Below, piece by piece: positions 9,613 to 20,584 of a stretch of 64,000 nucleotides of DNA. Both the position numbers and the translations under genes were made by a program. The notes under the pieces were generated by a model, which was given only the letters and a program-made list of their open reading frames with translations, was not told the DNA's origin and did no database searches. Source of the stretch: Hawksworthiomyces lignivorus (taxonomy: Eukaryota; Ascomycota; Sordariomycetes; Ophiostomatales; Ophiostomataceae); the NCBI GenBank assembly GCA_002917075.1, contig NTMA01000120.1, forward strand, positions 49,208 to 113,207, in the 5' to 3' direction. Each line of letters opens with the position of its first letter. Position 1 is the stretch's first letter.

Positions 9613-11310
9613 TTAGGTCTTTACAACTCTTCGCTTTGCGTACACGGGAAGTGGACCTGGATTGGCATTGAAGCGCTCAAAGACGTCTAGTTCTTGGCCT
9701 TTGTCGATGGAAAGGTCATAGTACAGCATTAATGTTGAGACGAGAATCTGGAGCTCGACAATGGCAATGTGTCGCCCGATGCAAGCCCGGGAACCGGTGC
9801 TAAAGGGAATGTTGTAGGTCTTGAGATTGGTCACCTGGTCAGGGTCAAACCAGCGGTCTGGATCGTACGCATCCGGATTCTTGTACAGGCCAGGGTGGCG
9901 GTGAATCGTGTACGGTGATACGGCGACGACCGTGCCCTGGCGGAGGTGGTGGCCGGCCACGGTCGCGCCTTCGGGCGCATACACAAGTCGTGGCAGCGGA
10001 TACGTGATGGGTGGCCGCAGGCGCAGCGACTCGTCGATACAAGCCCGGAGGTACGGCAGGCTGCGGACGTGCTCGTAGGAGATGATTGTTGGGCTCGGCG
10101 CCTGCTCGTGGCCGCCGCCGCGCTCGAGCCGCGGATTGGTGCGCGCATGGTCGGCAGGCACGCTGCGCTCCAGCTCCTCGCGCAGGCGCGCCAGCTTGTC
10201 CGGATGTGCCAGGAGAAAGTAGATGGTGTTGGTTAGCGCTGCTGCCGTGGTGTCGCTGCCGGCATTCATCAGCACCGTGGCCTCGGCCACCAGCTCGCCC
10301 AGGGGCAGGCCACGCGCCTCGCCGTCTCGGCCGGTGAGAATCTTGCCGATAAAATCACCCGAGGCGCGCTCCGGCGGACCCTGCGCCAGCCGCCGTCGCA
10401 GCTGAAGTGCCGAGATGTTCTCAAAGTCGTCCGACGACTTGGCGCCGGAGCGGCGATACACATATGACGTGCACCGGGCCAGCGTCTTTAGCCACTTGTT
10501 CAAGCGGTAGGAAGAGATCTGTCCCAGTGTGATGCTGTAGCGCACGCCCTGGTGCAGCGCCTGCACGGTGCTAGGCACCTCATAGGACGGACCAACGGGC
10601 GCCTGCGCCGCTTTTGTGTCGCACCCCGCGGATACAAAGCCCATAGGCAGACCAAATGCCATGTCGCCGATGACGTCGAGCGTGAAGAAGTTTAGCCACT
10701 GACGGATGTTGAATTTGTCTGTGGTCATCCCACCCCCAGCGTCAGACTGGGCAGCCTTGGCATTGTTGTCAATGAATGCATCAAGACGGTCTAGCAGATT
10801 CTGGAAGTTTGCGTGGATCACCGCTTCCATGTCGACCACCGTGGCCAATGCGAAGGCGTTCGACAAATATTTGCGCTTTCGACTGTGCTCAGCGCGGTCG
10901 CGCTCCTGGACAATGTCGTGGAAGTCGCCAGCCAGTCGGTCATAAAAGCTGTCTTTGGCGATCTTTGAGATGGCTTTGTGTCCATAAATGTCCAAGACCG
11001 CTTGGGGGTCATTGAAGTAAACGGTGTTTGGGCCCACACGCAAGATGCTTCCGCTTTTTCTATGCTCTTCGTGCAATACATAAGAACGTTTCTGGCCAGC
11101 ATTAACTTTCATCAGCCACAATGGCGATACGACCGCGAGAAAACTGGGAGCCGGGAACCGACGCAAATTCAAAGGGTCCCATATGTACCAAAAAATTGGG
11201 TACAATACAAAATATGAAAATATAGATGCAGCTATGGCCACCGATAATGTGACAGAGACAGAAGTAAGGTTGATGACGTCGCCGTCATAAAAATATGAGG
11301 TAGCTAACAT
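9613..11310 (-). CDS. Cytochrome P450 monooxygenase
   Basis: Single-exon 565-aa microsomal P450. The N-terminal hydrophobic helix (about residues 18-37, with FSYFVLYPIFWYI) is the ER anchor. Family marks are the I-helix AGSDTT, the K-helix ESLR (ExxR), the PDRW segment, and the heme loop FSTGSRACIG with Cys510 as axial ligand. The pattern fits the CYP58/CYP65-like or benzoate-hydroxylase-like group of fungal P450s acting on secondary metabolites or aromatics; the substrate is unknown. The reading frame is open further upstream, but the first in-frame ATG is at 11310 and gives a correct membrane anchor. It is divergent from the sugar-type MFS gene and convergent with the Zn2Cys6 gene. Confidence 0.9.
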   Translation of the reverse strand: MLATSYFYDGDVINLTSVSVTLSVAIAASIFSYFVLYPIFWYIWDPLNLRRFPAPSFLAVVSPLWLMKVNAGQKRSYVLHEEHRKSGSILRVGPNTVYFNDPQAVLDIYGHKAISKIAKDSFYDRLAGDFHDIVQERDRAEHSRKRKYLSNAFALATVVDMEAVIHANFQNLLDRLDAFIDNNAKAAQSDAGGGMTTDKFNIRQWLNFFTLDVIGDMAFGLPMGFVSAGCDTKAAQAPVGPSYEVPSTVQALHQGVRYSITLGQISSYRLNKWLKTLARCTSYVYRRSGAKSSDDFENISALQLRRRLAQGPPERASGDFIGKILTGRDGEARGLPLGELVAEATVLMNAGSDTTAAALTNTIYFLLAHPDKLARLREELERSVPADHARTNPRLERGGGHEQAPSPTIISYEHVRSLPYLRACIDESLRLRPPITYPLPRLVYAPEGATVAGHHLRQGTVVAVSPYTIHRHPGLYKNPDAYDPDRWFDPDQVTNLKTYNIPFSTGSRACIGRHIAIVELQILVSTLMLYYDLSIDKGQELDVFERFNANPGPLPVYAKRRVVKT

Positions 11311-12109
11311 GTTGAGCGCATTTAATACGCCGTAGCGGGCGTTTGCAAAACGAGTCTGGCTCAAGAATAAAGACGAAGATTTCTGATAATACGGTATATT
11401 TAGTAGTAGAGACTATGACACCCCTGGAACCTTTCACGGGGAACTATTGAACTTATAGAAAATAACTCTGCAAGAGTTGTCTTATTTTGTTCTCGGCGCC
11501 TTTGTAGCATTATTTTTCTCTTATCCTTTGTTTTTCAGGCTTTTGAACACCATATCGTCTAATGATCGAGGTAGTTTTACCTAGTTTAGGTATTGACTAC
11601 GATTGGAAGTTAGTCCTGCTAGTGCTAGTTTTGGAGTTCTGTATGTGGAATATCACCAAAATAGGATGTATCTTCCATTTTATGACGTCTACCTTGGCGT
11701 CTTAGCGAAGTGGGCGGTGTCCCGTAGCGTTTTCCCCAATCAAGTTAGTAATGATGATATCTTGTGCTTATCGTTTGTGGACACTGGGGGAGCCGTAAGT
11801 CAGGAAGCGAGAATCCGGGGAACGTCGAACGAAGCTAGTTTGCGGCCGGGGTAAATTCATGTGTATCGGTCACTTTTGCCGTTCCCGGACTTTCGCTTGA
11901 GAGTAGATCTGGGGATTTCTTGATTTGAGCTTGTCTTGTCTCTTCTCTATTTACTTCCACTTCAATTCCTACGTTCGCTCTATAAAGCTCCAGAATCTTC
12001 CCGCTTCTGATCCATTGACAATGCTTCACACCCAATTACTGCTCTAGAAGAATCGGAATATACAAAGAAAAGCGCGAAAAGTTACTACGAAGTGATATTA
12101 GAAAGAGCC
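11311..12109. other. Divergent promoter region P450 / MFS
   Basis: About 800 bp between two genes transcribed away from each other (P450 on -, MFS transporter on +), so both promoters lie here. No coding gene recognised. Co-regulation is possible but no conserved site was identified by eye. Confidence 0.6.
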
Positions 12110-14002
12110 ATGGCATCTCTTGTGAAGATTCTATCGCGAGGCCTTGGCTTGCGCATTCTCATCAACATATCATGCGATATAGTATGTATCAGCTGCTTTC
12201 GGGACAATTGTTAGATGAAACACGTGGATTAACCAATATCTGTTACCTCAAAGGCTTATATCTTATTCGGTTATGACCAAGGAGTTTTTGGTAGCATTAT
12301 CAACAACCCGGATTTTGTAAAGACATTCAATAACCCAGATGCCGGTCTGGTGGGCATCATCGTTGCCATTTACAATCTCGGCTGCTTCTTGGGATGCATG
12401 TTGAATGTGTTTATCTCCGACCGCCTGGGCCGGAGGCGATGCATGTGGGTAGCTATGGCCGTCTTGTCCGTTGGTGCCGCTATTCAGACGAGCTCCTACT
12501 CGGTTGCGCAGCTTCTCGTCGGGCGCATCGTGACCGGCATGGGCACAGGAATTGAAACGTCGACTGTGCCGGCCTACCAGGCTGAGCTTTCAAGGCCCGA
12601 GCTTCGTGGCCGCCTTATATCGTCAGAAGTTGTTTTCCTCGGTGCTGGCATTGTTCTCTCATACTTTTTCGACTTCGGAATGTCCTTCAAAGGTGGCCCC
12701 ATCTCATGGCGCATGCCCCTAGCATTACAGATCTGCTTCGCAATTGTAGTTGTGTGCGTAGACACGACAGTCCGCCTTCCTGTTAACCCCAAGACTAATG
12801 ATATTATGAATGGTTTACTAATTTATATTACAGATTCTCCGTCTTTATTCTCCCAGAGTCTCCACGCTGGCTTGCCAAACGGGGCCATATCAAAGAGGCG
12901 ATTGACGTAATTTGCCGCGTTGAGGATGTCCCCGAAAGCGACCCATATGTCCAGAAATTCCACAAAGAAATCTTAGAAACAATGGCTCTCGAGAACTCCC
13001 GGCCCTTTCGCTGGAGCAGGATTTTCAAGAAAGATTCTGTTCAGAGCAACCGCCGCCTGCTTTTGGCCTGGGGCATGTACTTTATCAACCAGATGGGCGG
13101 CATCAACCTCGTGGTGTACTATGCGTCTTATGTGCTACAGACTAGCATTGGTCTTGAACATCAATTGTCCATGATTCTCGGGGGCTGGTACGTAATAATA
13201 GTTGAACCATCTGTGCATTTTCAAGTGTTGCCTATCAATGATATTTTAGCTAACTGATCCTCAAGCATCCAAGTCATGTTCCTGATTGGTTCTTTCGTGC
13301 CTGCGCTTTGGCTTGACCGAATGGGTCGAGTTAAGACCATGATTTGGGGCTCTTTTGGCTTGGGTATCTGCATGATGATGCTTGCTATTCTGCTGTCCAT
13401 TGGCACCAAGGCGTGCGCTACAGCCGCGGTAGCATTTTTCTTCCTGGTAGGTCATATTAGCAAGATATGCAAGTGAATTTATCAAGTCTGATTTCATGCG
13501 CCCACGCTAACCATATGTCCACTCCGGCTAGTACAACCTCATCTTTGGGATGACTTGTCTGAGCGTGCCCTACGTTTATGTCCCCGAAATCTTGCCACTT
13601 GAAATTCGATCTGAGGGCGCATCCATTGCAACTGGATTTGGTATTTGGATTTGGAATTTTGTGGTTGCGATTTCAACCCCCAGCCTAACCACGAATACTG
13701 GTTGGAAATCATACCTGGTCTACACGTGTACCAACTTTGCCTTTATTCCTTTCCTTTGGTAGTAAGTTATTATGGCTATACCCTTTGGAGATATTTTTGC
13801 TTTTCAGTATTGCTCCGCATAGAGCCAATGTGCTGACAGTAATAGCTTCTACCCAGAGACATCCAACATGACACTGGAGCAGATCGACTACATTTTTGCC
13901 TCCAGAGATGAAGTCAGCGAGCTTGGACACCAGCCGTCTATGGATACAACGGATGGCTCGCCTGACGAAAAGGCATCCTCTGCCGTAGCCGTCAGCGATT
14001 AA
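12110..14002 (+). CDS. MFS sugar transporter (hexose/alpha-glucoside type)
   Basis: Six exons: 12110-12181, 12254-12753, 12834-13187, 13266-13446, 13532-13761, 13846-14002 (497 aa). Frame is kept across all joints. Sugar porter signatures are FGYDQGV in TM1, DRLGRRR after TM2, GRIVTGMGTG in TM4, PESPRWL after TM6, QMGGINLVVYYA in TM7 and a PETSN motif after TM12. Together they define the fungal SP family with 12 transmembrane helices in the plasma membrane, importing a hexose, disaccharide, polyol or similar compound by proton symport. The second intron uses GTGCGT as donor, which best restores the TM6 to PESPR loop; an alternative donor (GTTAAC, further downstream) is less convincing. It shares a promoter region with the P450, suggesting uptake of a substrate that is then oxidised. 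Confidence 0.88.
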
Positions 14003-14276
14003 AATATCTGTAGCATGTATTTGATCTCAAGTGGAAATAGTCGGCTGAACAAATTTCACCGCAGCAGTCGTGGTTATAGCACTAAGCAATCATCTTGTCA
14101 TTAATACGCTACAATTAGTTGGTGAGATTTTTCATATATGTATCATATCTTAAACTGCTTAAAATTTCAATAAGAATCCAAGAACGAGAAGACAATAAAC
14201 AAACCCAACTATTCTGCACTCTCAGCTCGAAGTACTCCGTTTCAGATCTGCTTGCTGCTGGGTCGGTCACTTTAGC

Positions 14277-15128
14277 CTACTCCAAGGGACGACGTAGCGA
14301 TCTGGGAGAGTAAGGAGGCGACTGCGGCCGATGGGATGGAGACCGAAGCGTGGAAGTGCGTGGGGACCTTACGCTGGGTGAACCCGGTATGCGATCTTCT
14401 TCATATGGGATGTAGGTATAGATCGGGGTAATGCGCAGCGGTGTATCCAACCTGGAAGATGAGCCCAAGCTGCGGCGAGGCGACGGTTGCAGCTGCAGTG
14501 TCGACAAAGCTGGTGCCGGGGGCTTGGGCACGTATGGAGCGATCCGAAAGTGGCCGTTTCCGCTGGCCGAGATGCCGACCCCCTTGTCGTGAACGCCGAC
14601 GATGAAATCTTCCTTGCTGTCTTTGGAGAAGAAGGCGCGCGCGGTACCGGGCGGACCGTCATTAGCGTAGGATGTAGTCTGCCCAGGAATGACGGGGTGA
14701 TGCAGATAGGGCTTATTGCCGGGGATCGGGAGCGACTGGCCGTCACTGGGGCGCGGGAAATTCTTATACACACTCGGGTAGCCTACTGGCGGTACTACGG
14801 TGGGAGTGCTAGCGACCTGGGCGCGGACCTCCTTTGCCTCGAGCCACCACTGGCTGCTGGGATCGTCGTGGTTCCACGGTTGGCCAAGCTTGTACTGTAG
14901 CCGATCTGTTAGCACAGGTAGGAAGAAGTGTAAACAAGAATAATATCAAAATGGTAGATGAGAGAGAAAAATAATAACGAATTAAGGGACCAATTGCTTT
15001 CATTTCCATTAGAAATACCGTATACATACATAAGAGCGATCAGTCGGCAGTGGTGGAGGACGCTTTGATACAGAGCCCCGTCTTCGTGACTCAGAGAGTC
15101 TCCCGCTTGAGCTCGATGAGGACACCAT
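14277..15128 (-). CDS. RNase T1-like protein, catalytic residues altered
   Basis: Exons 15128-15026 and 14905-14277 give 243 aa; the joint (donor GTATAC, acceptor CTAACAG) keeps frame but is less certain than the main exon. Residues about 70-150 align by eye with the microbial RNase T1/N1 fold: GYPSVYKNF (T1: YPHKYNN), KPYLHHPVI (T1: PYYEWPI), DGPPGTARAFF (T1: SPGADRVVF) and VGVHDKG..SASGN (T1: VITHTGASGN). Arg77 and His92 equivalents are kept, but His40 is Ser and Glu58 is His, so T1-type catalysis is doubtful. There is no signal peptide: the N-terminus is Ser/Arg-rich (MVSSSSSSGRLSESRRR). The C-terminal 80 residues are Pro/Ser/Arg-rich and probably disordered. It is likely intracellular, a pseudo-RNase or RNA-binding relative. 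Confidence 0.65.
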
Positions 15129-17137
15129 GAGGCCTTTTAATTTATCTTGTTAATATAGCTTGCGATTGAATGTGAACTCTGGTCAGGAAACTGTCAAAAG
15201 ATATAATACCTTAGAAACAAACAAAGGACTAAAACAAGGCAACACTGAGTGAAGGAATTGGGAGGCTGCAACGACTACAAAGCTTGCTCTCGAAGCAGAA
15301 AGCAATAAACCGAGTGCTTATTCATGGGATATCATGGCAAAACAGTCAATTTTATGCTTCTTCTTGTCATCCTTGCCACTCTACTTCCGACGAGTAGCAG
15401 AGAAAGATCGACTGCATATTCACAGCCGCATATGAAGGTGCATATCTTTGCGAGCAATCAACACAGCATAGCGGCAATGAGAACAGGAAATTCAAGTTCC
15501 AATAGTTGGGGTCTCGCTTTCGCATGGTGCCCGGCTGCAGCTCAAATCTCAACTTCAGCCTTTCTCCGAGCCCAAGCGTAGGTCGACCTGAAGTCTTCTG
15601 CCGTGGTGTCTTACAGCATCGAAGATGTTGGTTTTCGATGCAACAGCACTACTCAACTACAATTGCAACTGTACCATACAAAGACATCCAACACGCATGA
15701 CTTCTAGTTGCGTCTAAAATATGCCGTTGGTCGTACCTGGAGCACGACAATCTTTTCTCTGCTAAAGAAGGCATTATCAATGACTTGCTGCAATGTAACT
15801 ATATGAGACAATCTACTTCAAAGTTACAGTTTATCACGTAATTTTGCGCATTTTTCTTGTGAGACTTGCAAAGCTGTTAACTCCAATATATCACCTCTTA
15901 AGATATTCTTCCTCAGTGACAACCTCTTCATAATACTATAGCCTTATCTAAATTGGGCTCAACCAGCGATCCATTCAACGGCCTTGCTTGGCCATCCAGG
16001 AACACCGCATCTTCGACATTATTGAGGAGATACTGCAGAGCAACAAAAGCAGTATAAAGAGTACCAACCCCAGTGCTATTGAAGGGCAGCTGGCTGTTTC
16101 ATATGGTGCCTTTGGCCCCTTTTGTTCGTTTTGATATACCTGTTACCATTAGACTACCCATTGCAAGATGCTATGGTGCAAGTGGTGGCCCTGCCGCAGC
16201 GGCCCGGTCCCCGCACTCCAGTCAGAATCAGAGGTGCACACAGACAGCTTGTTTCTCATTTCGTTTCGTTTTGTTTTCTGTCTTTTTTTCCCCCGATATT
16301 ATGCAAAAATAAGGGGAAGGTCGTACCAACAGACATATTGCAATTCTTATGAGAAGAGTTGCCTAACTTTAGCGTGCATTGTACGACCACTGAAACTGTA
16401 CAGAGGAGCTATTTCATTCGTTGTCCGCAACCATGTGCAAATCTGACATTTGACACAGACCGGATCAAGGACCAGGCCGTTCAGAAGTAGAAACCCTTTC
16501 ATTCACCGCTCGGATCACTAGGCAAGACTTTGTAATCTGGCTCGATTATCCTTGTGGGCACAAGATGGCTCCTAGAAGATAAAGAGGCTTCTAGATAAAT
16601 AGCAGTTGATCAAAGAACGTTACCAAGCGAAAGGTGTCGATTGATGAACCTTAGATGGTTCTCAATATCAGAGAACCGTAGTTTTGAGACCGAGGCAAGT
16701 AGCGACGCAAAAACCAAAATCAGGATGGAGGTCGATTATTGTAACCTCGTCTCTAGAAGTAATACAGCTCAAATGCGTAAGACTTATGCGGCATCATCGA
16801 CAGCCAGTAATTGAAGGTTGTAAATGAAATTCCTCGGCCTGGAACTTATGAATCTGGAAAGAAGGGCAATTTAAGAGACTGCTATCAGCTTTTTCCAAAG
16901 GCCAAATTAGAAGTCTTAAAGCCGGAAACTCTCCGATTTTATCACCATGGACATGGATTAGAAGGATGAGAGACTAATCAACACATAGACACCAAAAAAG
17001 TGATTTATGTGTACGCAGGCACGGAAAGCAGATGTAAAAGTAGGAACTACGATAGTCACAGTATCCTATGTTCAGTATCCTAGTACATATAGGACCATTG
17101 GCATTCATACCGGTGCAGGAAGTAAATCAAACGCCAA
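15129..17137. other. 2-kb intergenic region, no gene seen
   Basis: AT-rich, with only short reading frames on both strands and no convincing splice-joined coding potential, tRNA or repeat. It separates the RNase-like gene from the 3' end of the second Zn2Cys6 gene. Confidence 0.55.
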
Positions 17138-18726
17138 TTATGAATCACCGTCCATGGCATCCACGGGTATCTTTTCCTGTAGACTCCTTTTCGGCCATGC
17201 TATCCATTCTCGCCACTCTTCGTCTAATGACCTCTCTACCATCCCCATTACACTTGCACTCCAGCCCTGACTGGCCCATTCCTTATGTTCCAGAGGCCAA
17301 CTCAATGCCGCAAAGTGAGCTAATATTATCATCGCTACAGGGTGACCAGAGCTGATCATATCCAGAAATACATTCGGGACAGTGATCGGCCAGGTCCATA
17401 TGTGACGAGAGGCCTGGATGTCAGTAAGCCGCTGACGTTCCGTGTGAATACTTCTCAGGCACTCAAGGGTCAGAAGGGTAGCCGATTGTGGGTTGACCAG
17501 GTCAAATGTCCTGGGTAGTTGACGAGCAAGGCAGTAGAGCTTGTCTATCCGAGCGTGGAAAGGATTGGGTGGCGCTGGAGAAAGACCTAGCCCGGCAGGT
17601 GATATGGTCGCGGAGGGTGAGAGAGTTTCTGACGCGTTCCGGAATAGACTAACTAGAGGACCTCGCGTCAACCATTGATCAAGCGGTCTATGGCCGAGTA
17701 TGAGGTGGATGCCTTTCAGGAGTTGGAAGGACTGCGATACCTCCAAAGGAGTGAGTGGTCCAGGTGGTCTGGCGACATTACAAAGAGAAAGAATATATAT
17801 CAAAAAAGCAAATAGAAAGTATGTCTCGCAGTTCTCTTCATCGATGTCGTTGAGTAAGGTGCGGAACTTCGCAAGGGCCAAATTAGAGTAGTCCGTTGAT
17901 ATGACATAATACTCTGTTCGCTGGGCCGGATTAAAATGTGCATAGTGTAGAGCAGAAATAGCTAGCAAGCCATGCATTATAAAGTCCTGTATCTCATATT
18001 AGCCAGCCAAGGCACTGAGGTGGCATTGCAATGAATCACCCACATATGTCACAGCCGCATCTGGTATCGCTGTTTTCCACAATTCTTCTGCATGCGAATC
18101 CCTGCTGACGGTTTGTGAGACGTGGGTATGGTAGTAATGAAACAGCTGAAGACTCTGCATCCACGTTTGTGCTGAGCAGCGGCAAGAACACGGGTGACCC
18201 GGGCCATGATGCTGCTGAAGCGAGTTCGGAGGCTCGCGAACAAGTAACGAACCAGGTAGTTGGGTCACTCCATATATGTTAGAAAGTATGCTATAAAAAG
18301 GTGTAGGTTATATGGGTTCTTCGGCTACCTTGTTCGTATTGATCTTGGCTATGCGGAGACTCGGGCTTGTTACAAGCAGTGGGTGGAAGAGGGGTGTATG
18401 GCGGTTGAGATTCCGGTCCGGATTGTGGAGAGTCAGCGGTTGCAGCCAGAGGCGAAATCCCGACCACATGGTCAAGAATCGGAGCTGCATCTCTCGCTCT
18501 GGCTCGTTCTTCGTCGGAAAGAGTTAAACTACAAACCACTTGATGGCGGATACAATTGGTACACGGTCGACGCTCATCACACTTAAGACGGTAAGCGTTC
18601 ATGCGAGGACACGAAGTCAGGATTTGTAACTTAAGGGCTGCCGCAACTCACTTTAACCCGCCTCGCTTTGCAGCGGAGGCATCCCGTTCGAGACTTTCTA
18701 TGCCCTATACGCTTCCCAGGCTGCAT
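17138..18726 (-). CDS. Zn2Cys6 transcription factor
   Basis: Four exons: 18726-18652, 18581-18329, 18171-18044, 17986-17138 (434 aa). Exon 1 encodes the first half of the zinc cluster (TGCLRCKARRVK) and exon 2 opens with the second half (CDERRPCTNCIRHQVVC), giving CX2CX6CX5CX2CX6C with an intron between Lys and Cys. The rest matches the C6 regulators with a C-terminal DUF3468-like domain: an LFHYYHTHVS segment, then DFIMHGLLAISALHYAH split by the last intron. The linker is Pro/Ser-rich. The third and fourth exon borders are inferred from frame and family pattern (donor GTGGGT is non-ideal). It lies in tandem 358 bp downstream of an MFS drug-type exporter, so control of that transporter is a reasonable guess. 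Confidence 0.8.
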
Positions 18727-19084
18727 GCTGACAAACCGCGGGCCAATAAGACCGAAGTTCGGATTCGCAAATTGAAAGTTGAGCAATTTCAAGGACTGAA
18801 GCGAGAATGCGAGCTTCTATCGAATACATTAGGGATGGTTTGATTTTAATGCTCATGACTATCAGCATATTGCGGACTTTACGTAGCGCCCGAGTACAAT
18901 GAATCCGAACCCGAGGTACGAATGCGAAATCCACCTCTGTTGGCCCATGTCTAATGCAACTCGAGATCGACTTGTCCAATTGTAGCGAAGCCACCAATAC
19001 AATTCCTAAGCTAAAAGTCCTGGGGAAAGGCATACGTCAGGATCGGGAAATTCGGCAGCATTAGCATAGAGGGTGTGCCGTGCC
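18727..19084. other. Intergenic between tandem genes
   Basis: 358 bp between the MFS stop and the regulator ATG, both on the minus strand. No further gene; it serves as regulator promoter. Confidence 0.6.
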
Positions 19085-20584
19085 TCACAAGCTGCTGGCA
19101 TCGAATCTTGTCCTTAATTTCTCCCCATAGCGCCTAATGAGAATTGGAATCGGGAGGAGACCAAGAGCAATGAATGCAAGCAAAGAGTTACCCCAGCCTA
19201 GTCCCAGACTTTCATACATTTTCAGTGCACACAGTGGTAGTATGGCACCTGCGATAGAACGTATGACCGTGTTAGCTGCAAGAGCAGACGCCGAATACCT
19301 AGTATAAGCGTCTACAAGGTACATGCTGATTGCCATAAAACAAATCAAATTGCCTAGATGATGCGATATGCTACTGTCAGTATTGTCAACCGTGTCTGAG
19401 AGCTTTCCAAAGAAAGAAATCTTACCTGTTCCAATAACTGCCAAACCCACAATTGGCCCCATCCAATGTGTATGCTTATCTGCAGTCCACCCATATATGA
19501 AGAAGCCGGTTGGTAGAAGCAGAGCTGCTACAGGCAGAAGTCTGAGGCGCACCTCAGGGTCGACATCGCCGATTTCGTGTTCCTTGGCCTTGATCAATTT
19601 GATCTGTCTATTTGTATCAATGGAGAACCAAATCATGCCAATAAATGAACCAACTCCAAGTCCAAGGTACACAAGTCCAACGGTGCTAGCTCCAAAGCCA
19701 TAAGCACCTTCGAAGACGAATGCCACCGACGTGAACAGGAGGTAAAGATAGCCATACACTACCGCCATGTATAAGGCGAACACCGTGCAGATGGGCGAAA
19801 AGATTAAAAGCTTCATAGGACGGATGATAGCTCTCTTGAATGTGTCCTCTTTTGACAAGCCAGAGTCGAGTTTCGAGCGAAGACTTGTGTTGCCCGTCTC
19901 TTTGATCAGTCGCTTAGTCTTGCGTTGGAGGATGACGGGCGCGTACGTCTCGCGCATTGACACAATCATCGTAGCCGACAGAGTTCCACTGATAATCGCA
20001 ACAACCCAAAACACCCATCTCCAGCCCTTATTCTGCGATAACACACCGCCAACAATAGGCCCGAGGATTGGGCCAACTAGAGGGCCAATGCTGAAGACCG
20101 ACATTGCAACGGCTCTTTTGTCCTGATGAATCATGTCGGATATACTTCCACCACCGTTCGTCAGGGGACAGGCGCCGAAGGTGCCCGCTAAGAAACGAAA
20201 CACGATGAGAGCACTCATATTCGGAGCTAATGCACAGCCGATAGTGAAAGCGAGGAAGAACAGATTGCTGACATTGTATACAGGCAATCGCCCATAGAGC
20301 TCGGAAAGTGGCGCCATAACGAGAGGTCCGATGGCGAACCCAAGGACATAGATCGACACCACAAAGGAAGCGAGCTCCTGGCTCGTCTCACGGAATTCTA
20401 TTAGAAGACCGGGGACGGCTGGTGCAAGTATTGACGATGCGAGTGGCATCACGAACGTAAGAGTACTGATGAGCCCGCAGTTGAGATATTTCCGCCAATT
20501 TGGCCAGTTATACGGGTTTTCAGGATCGTTTTCGCCATCCCACCAGACAACATCGCTATCAACATTCGCTCCTTCATCGTCCAT
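19085..20584 (-). CDS. MFS transporter, DHA1 drug/polyamine type
   Basis: Exons 20584-19426 and 19353-19085 give 475 aa in 12 predicted membrane helices. Family marks: NPYNWPNWRK before TM1, SELYGRLPVYN (loop 2-3), RFLAGTFGACPLTNGGG in TM4 (motif C region), the GPLVGPILGPIVGG stretch in TM5 and DAYTRYSASALAANTVIRS in TM11. This is the DHA1 group of fungal exporters (FLR1/TPO-like), which expel toxins, drugs, polyamines or own metabolites by proton antiport. The 72-nt intron (19354-19425) is a multiple of three and lacks stops, so the unspliced frame also reads through; splicing restores the usual IGTGNLICF helix. It lies upstream of and in tandem with a Zn2Cys6 regulator. Confidence 0.88.
   Translation of the reverse strand: MDDEGANVDSDVVWWDGENDPENPYNWPNWRKYLNCGLISTLTFVMPLASSILAPAVPGLLIEFRETSQELASFVVSIYVLGFAIGPLVMAPLSELYGRLPVYNVSNLFFLAFTIGCALAPNMSALIVFRFLAGTFGACPLTNGGGSISDMIHQDKRAVAMSVFSIGPLVGPILGPIVGGVLSQNKGWRWVFWVVAIISGTLSATMIVSMRETYAPVILQRKTKRLIKETGNTSLRSKLDSGLSKEDTFKRAIIRPMKLLIFSPICTVFALYMAVVYGYLYLLFTSVAFVFEGAYGFGASTVGLVYLGLGVGSFIGMIWFSIDTNRQIKLIKAKEHEIGDVDPEVRLRLLPVAALLLPTGFFIYGWTADKHTHWMGPIVGLAVIGTGKISFFGKLSDTVDNTDSSISHHLGNLICFMAISMYLVDAYTRYSASALAANTVIRSIAGAILPLCALKMYESLGLGWGNSLLAFIALGLLPIPILIRRYGEKLRTRFDASSL

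Noticed and set aside
11311..11364. Upstream extension of the P450 frame
   Set aside because: The frame begins with TTG and contains no ATG before 11310. The ATG at 11310 already gives a complete membrane anchor.
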